From assembly GCA_026387965.1 (NCBI GenBank), contig JAPLKR010000083.1:1-15496 (forward strand): a stretch of DNA of 15,496 bases, in the 5' to 3' direction. The notes under the pieces are model-generated. The model did not search any database, was not told the origin of the DNA, and saw nothing but the letters and a program-made list of their open reading frames with translations. This document shows, in pieces, positions 13,355-15,496 of the stretch. Each line of letters begins with the position of its first letter. Positions within the stretch are counted from its first letter, which is position 1. A program made the position numbers and the translations under genes. This DNA comes from Fusobacteriota bacterium. Its GTDB lineage: Bacteria; Fusobacteriota; Fusobacteriia; JAPLKR01.

Positions 13355-13649
13355 TATACACTCTTTTGTTTCGACTTACATTTGTTTTCAATAATCTATC
13401 TATTCCAAATACAATCGCAATATTATAAAATAATATTATACAAAATCCTATAATATCTCCTAAATATTGAATATGATAGGACTCATCTATATGCTGATAC
13501 CTTGTCAATGACAAAGTTAGACAAAAAACTAACAATACAATTTGAATGATAAGCATTAAAAATTTTATTTCTGAAAATTTATCACGCGACAATACTCTTT
13601 CACTCTTAGTTTTGCTTTTAAAAATTTCATTCTTACCTTCGGACCCCAT
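13341..13649 (-). CDS. Small membrane protein, two transmembrane helices, unknown
   Basis: 102 residues, no recognised family. A charged N-terminus (MGSEGKNEIFKSKTKSERV) is followed by helix 1 at about 29-49 (FLMLIIQIVLLVFCLTLSL), a short loop with YQHIDESYH, helix 2 at about 62-83 (YLGDIIGFCIILFYNIAIVFG) and a basic end (NVSRNKRVYKIAP). The ribosome binding site before ATG 13649 is weak (AAGAAGAG). The stop lies inside the shared terminator, which supports it as a real, transcribed gene. It sits between tRNA-Leu and the second IS, so it may be part of the same acquired region. Confidence 0.6.
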   Translation of the reverse strand: MGSEGKNEIFKSKTKSERVLSRDKFSEIKFLMLIIQIVLLVFCLTLSLTRYQHIDESYHIQYLGDIIGFCIILFYNIAIVFGIDRLLKTNVSRNKRVYKIAP

Positions 13650-13733
13650 TTATAGCTCTTCTTGATCTATTTTCTTATCAATTAAAACTATTTAACTGGG
13701 CGAATTGTATAATTAACTGCAACAGAGTAAAAT

Positions 13734-13752
13734 TATACCGCCCCACGAGAAT
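13734..13752 (+). repeat. Left terminal inverted repeat of the second IS3-family element
   Basis: Pairs with 15047-15065, 16 of 19 bases; the shared core is CGCCCCA-Y-GA-R-AAT. Confidence 0.7.
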
Positions 13753-13822
13753 AGAACAAAAAAAATTAAAAAGATATTCCAAAGTTGAAAGTATGATGAA
13801 ATATAACAAATTGAAGGATGGC

Positions 13823-14149
13823 ATGAGGAGAAAACTTTGGAGACAGTATACAGCAGTCCTTAAAACCAAAGTAGTCTTAGAGGTTCTAAAGAATGAAAAG
13901 ATCCGCGCAGAAATAGCGACTGAATATAAGGTTTTACCTCAAAGTATCAACTCATGGAAGAAGATATTTTTAGAAAATGCCGAGATCGCTATGGATCCAA
14001 GTAAAACAGTAAAAAAATACAAAGAAGAAAAGGCAGAGTTAAGATCCAAAGAAAAGAGAAATACAAAGCTAATCGGTAAATTAACGATTGAGAAAGAGTG
14101 GGTTGCAGAAAAGTTAGAAAGCTTGGACTCAATAAATAAACTAGAATAG
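13823..14149 (+). CDS. IS3-family orfA (transposase DNA-binding protein), apparently intact
   Basis: 108 residues from ATG 13823 (AAGGA four bases off; an in-frame ATG at 13793 lacks a better signal). The HTH-type N-terminus reads YTAVLKTKVVLEVLKNEK, IRAEIATEYKVLPQSINSWKK, IFLENAEIAM, followed by a coiled coil KKYKEEKAELRSKEKRNTKLIGKLTIEKEWV, the leucine-zipper-like part of OrfA. OrfA binds the IS ends and its usual -1 shift product with OrfB is the transposase. It is open from start to stop, unlike orfB, but useless alone; the frame ends TAG 14147. Confidence 0.78.
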   Translation: MRRKLWRQYTAVLKTKVVLEVLKNEKIRAEIATEYKVLPQSINSWKKIFLENAEIAMDPSKTVKKYKEEKAELRSKEKRNTKLIGKLTIEKEWVAEKLESLDSINKLE

Positions 14150-14208
14150 ATTGAGTCGGAGCTATCAGAAATTGCGGCAACGCAGCAATGAAAGTTGCTG
14201 GGAGTATC

Positions 14209-14241
14209 TATAAGTAGGGTATACTACATACCCTACTTATA
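14209..14241. repeat. Perfect 14-bp inverted repeat inside the dead orfB
   Basis: TATAAGTAGGGTAT and ATACCCTACTTATA around a 5-base loop ACTAC. It lies in the part coding SISRVYYIPYLY. Far stronger than coding DNA normally gives; meaning unknown. Confidence 0.8.
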
Positions 14242-14977
14242 CCGTGAAAAGAAGCGTCTTCTTGATGCTATCTTTGGGATATTTGGAAGAGTTCCTGTAT
14301 ACGGAGCAAGAAAAGTCCATCAGGCATTAAAAGAAGAGAGATATAACATCTCTGTGAACAGTGTATAAAATATAGGAAAGAATTGAAATTAGAGCTGATC
14401 TTATCGGCGAAAACTCCTAATCTATCACAACCAAATGCAGAGCATAAGAAATATAGCTATAAACTAGGGGGAATTGAAATATCTCACGTAAATCAAGTGT
14501 GGAGTACAGATATCACATACATTAAAGTTGATGGAGCCAATGTATATCCAGCAGCAATCATTGATTGGTATTCAAAAGCAATCTTGGCTTACAGTATTTC
14601 AAATACGATGGATACTGTTTTTGTAACCTCAGTATTAAATGAAGACATTCGATAACATGGAAAGCTAGAAATCTTTAATACTGACCGGGGTTCTCAATAC
14701 ACCCGTAATGATCACGCGAATATTCTGAGTGGAAATCAAATAGAAATTTCTATGGATGATAAAAGAAGAGCCACAGAGGATATTTGCATTGAAAGGTTTT
14801 GGCGTTCTGCCAAATGTGAGATGGTTTGCCTTTTTAATTTTGACTAAATGAAACATCTCAAAGAATCTATCAACAAGTACATTTACTTTTACAATTTTGA
14901 AAGTTACCATGAATCTTTAGGTTATCTGAAACCTATGGATGTTTACAATCAGAAATTATTAGTTCCAAAAATTAAAA

Positions 14978-15005
14978 GCAGAAAGAGAAAAAAATCTCTT
15001 TCTGC
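14978..15005. repeat. Hairpin at the 3' end of orfB
   Basis: GCAGAAAGAGA and TCTCTTTCTGC (11 bp, 6-A loop) over the last codons of orfB. No T tail, so not a classic terminator. Confidence 0.65.
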
Positions 15006-15046
15006 CGCTTAACCCTTAGAAATATCTTTTTTTGAAATCCTTCCTC

Positions 15047-15065
15047 ATTTTCATGGGGCGATATA
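15047..15065 (+). repeat. Right terminal inverted repeat of the second IS3-family element
   Basis: Reverse complement matches 13734-13752 in 16 of 19 bases. The P-type ATPase stop is about 18 bases further. Confidence 0.7.
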
Positions 15066-15082
15066 TCAAAAGATTTTTTATT

Positions 15083-15496
15083 TTAGTTATTCTTTCCCAT
15101 GCTTTTTTCAATTTCAATAATGATAAAGAAAATTATACAAGTAGCAATCATAATGCCCCAATCGTTCATAGAAAGCGCTCTGATACTAAATAAATCCGCT
15201 GCCGGTTTAATATATATTACGGCTAGTTGTAGTAGTAGTACGCTTCCCATCATCATACAAAGGAGACGATTTCCAAACAGATTTTTTTTCAAGACGCTAC
15301 CTTTTAACGTTCGTGCAGAGAAGCTTTGAGTAATTTGAAGTAGCGCAATGAGAGTAAAGAGAACCGTTTGCCATTTATCACTACCATGGTAAATATATAC
15401 AAGGGCCACGCCTATAGAAAGCAATGCAATGACAATTCCTACAAAGAGAGTTCTGATTCCAAATCTTCCTGCAAAAATTGATTTTTGCATATCATT
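15083..15496 (-). CDS. P-type cation-transporting ATPase, C-terminal end only
   Basis: The frame is open through the window edge, so the start is not in view; 137 residues are visible. It begins NDMQKSIFAGRFGIRTLFVG and shows the four or so membrane helices of the Cation_ATPase_C domain: LFVGIVIALLSIGVALVY, TVLFTLIALLQITQSFSART, LCMMMGSVLLLQLAVIYIKP, WGIMIATCIIFFIIIEIEK. The loop phrases ALLQITQSFSART and LLLQLAVIYIKPAADLFSIRALSMNDW match Ca2+-type (SERCA/PMR1-like bacterial) pumps; phosphorylation and ATP sites are outside. It ends with TAA at 15083, directly beside the IS3-family end, which may have displaced its terminator. Confidence 0.85.
   Translation of the reverse strand, partial: NDMQKSIFAGRFGIRTLFVGIVIALLSIGVALVYIYHGSDKWQTVLFTLIALLQITQSFSARTLKGSVLKKNLFGNRLLCMMMGSVLLLQLAVIYIKPAADLFSIRALSMNDWGIMIATCIIFFIIIEIEKSMGKNN

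Larger units (their letters stand above)
14150..15012 (+). pseudogene. IS3-family orfB (DDE transposase), four inactivating lesions
   Basis: Reads ELSEIAATQQ, TGA (14189-14191) where Cys is usual, KLLGVSISRVYYIPYLYREKK, RVPVYGARKVHQALKEERYN, then a one-base shift near 14365, IKYRKELKLE, SQPNAEHKKYSYKLGG, VNQVWSTDITYIKVDG (first catalytic D), AAIIDWYSKAILAYSISN, TAA at 14653, HGKLEIFNTDRGSQYT (second D), ISMDD, IERFWRSAKCE (catalytic E), TAA at 14845, HLKESINKYIYFYNFESYHESLGYLKPMDVY, and a normal stop at 15010. The catalytic triad is preserved in pieces, so decay is recent enough to follow by eye. A perfect 14-bp inverted repeat lies within it (14209-14241). Confidence 0.85.
13734..15065 (+). 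mobile_element. Degenerate but nearly full-length IS3-family element
   Basis: About 1.33 kb, normal for the family. Terminal inverted repeats: left 13734-13752 and right 15047-15065 match in 16 of 19 positions (CGCCCCAYGARAAT core). The true tips may reach a few bases further (right side ends in TCA at 15068), and no clear target duplication was found. It carries an orfA and an orfB broken by four lesions, so it cannot move by itself. Confidence 0.82.

Noticed and set aside
13678-13869. Minus-strand ORF opposite the IS orfA start
   Set aside because: It overlaps the IS left end and orfA, has no ribosome binding site and looks like a shadow.
14189-14191. TGA read as an amino acid
   Set aside because: In orfB it replaces Cys among other stops and shifts. 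The 46-residue gene ends in TGA and no intact gene has an internal TGA.
1-15496. CRISPR array, phage or plasmid origin, defence island
   Set aside because: No regular repeat-spacer pattern, no phage structural or replication genes and no known defence domains were seen.

Overview
The window is AT-rich DNA (roughly one third G+C by eye) from a diderm bacterium. The main evidence for an outer membrane is an operon of four lipoproteins that includes two LpoB-like proteins, a YcfL-like protein and a COG3014-like protein. Intrinsic terminators, strong GGAGG ribosome binding sites and consensus sigma-70 promoters (several with TGn extended -10) are easy to read. A low-GC spirochaete (Brevinematales-like) or a fusobacterium would fit, but no taxonomic marker here settles it. 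TGA is used as a normal stop.

Layout. 1-890 (-): start of a PIN-PhoH (YlaK-type) ATPase, cut by the window edge, diverging from rpmE (zinc-type L31) and a YggS/PROSC-type PLP protein. 2044-3765 (-): a marR-MFS exporter pair with a near-palindromic operator candidate copied in front of both genes. 3863-4000 (-): a 45-residue Cys-rich mini-protein with its own promoter and terminator. 4216-7312 (-): lipoprotein operon COG3014-like > ycfL-like > lpoB-like > second lpoB-like, with a promoter in front and a terminator-like hairpin between the two lpoB paralogues. 7429-7569 (-): a 46-residue FeoB-associated-type Cys-rich membrane peptide behind a perfect TTGACA-N17-TATAAT promoter, no feoB nearby. 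7692-8471 (+): secreted endonuclease/exonuclease/phosphatase-fold protein. 8716-9064: a patch of gene debris. 9102-11209 (-): OmpR-type regulator and sensor kinase, overlapping by one base. 11451-12179 (+): sfsA, followed by an unrecognised 93-residue protein.

From 12.6 kb to the end the window is accessory-like: a collapsed IS3-family remnant, an intact tRNA-Leu(CAA), a small two-TM membrane protein, a second nearly full-length but dead IS3-family element with recognisable terminal inverted repeats, and the 3' end of a P-type cation ATPase whose stop lies about 18 bases beyond the IS end.

No CRISPR array, prophage or recognisable defence island is visible. The most interesting items are the lpoB-duplicated lipoprotein operon with its internal hairpin, the duplicated marR operator, two very small Cys-rich proteins, the two dense palindromes in the 7.6 kb intergenic region, and the decayed IS elements.
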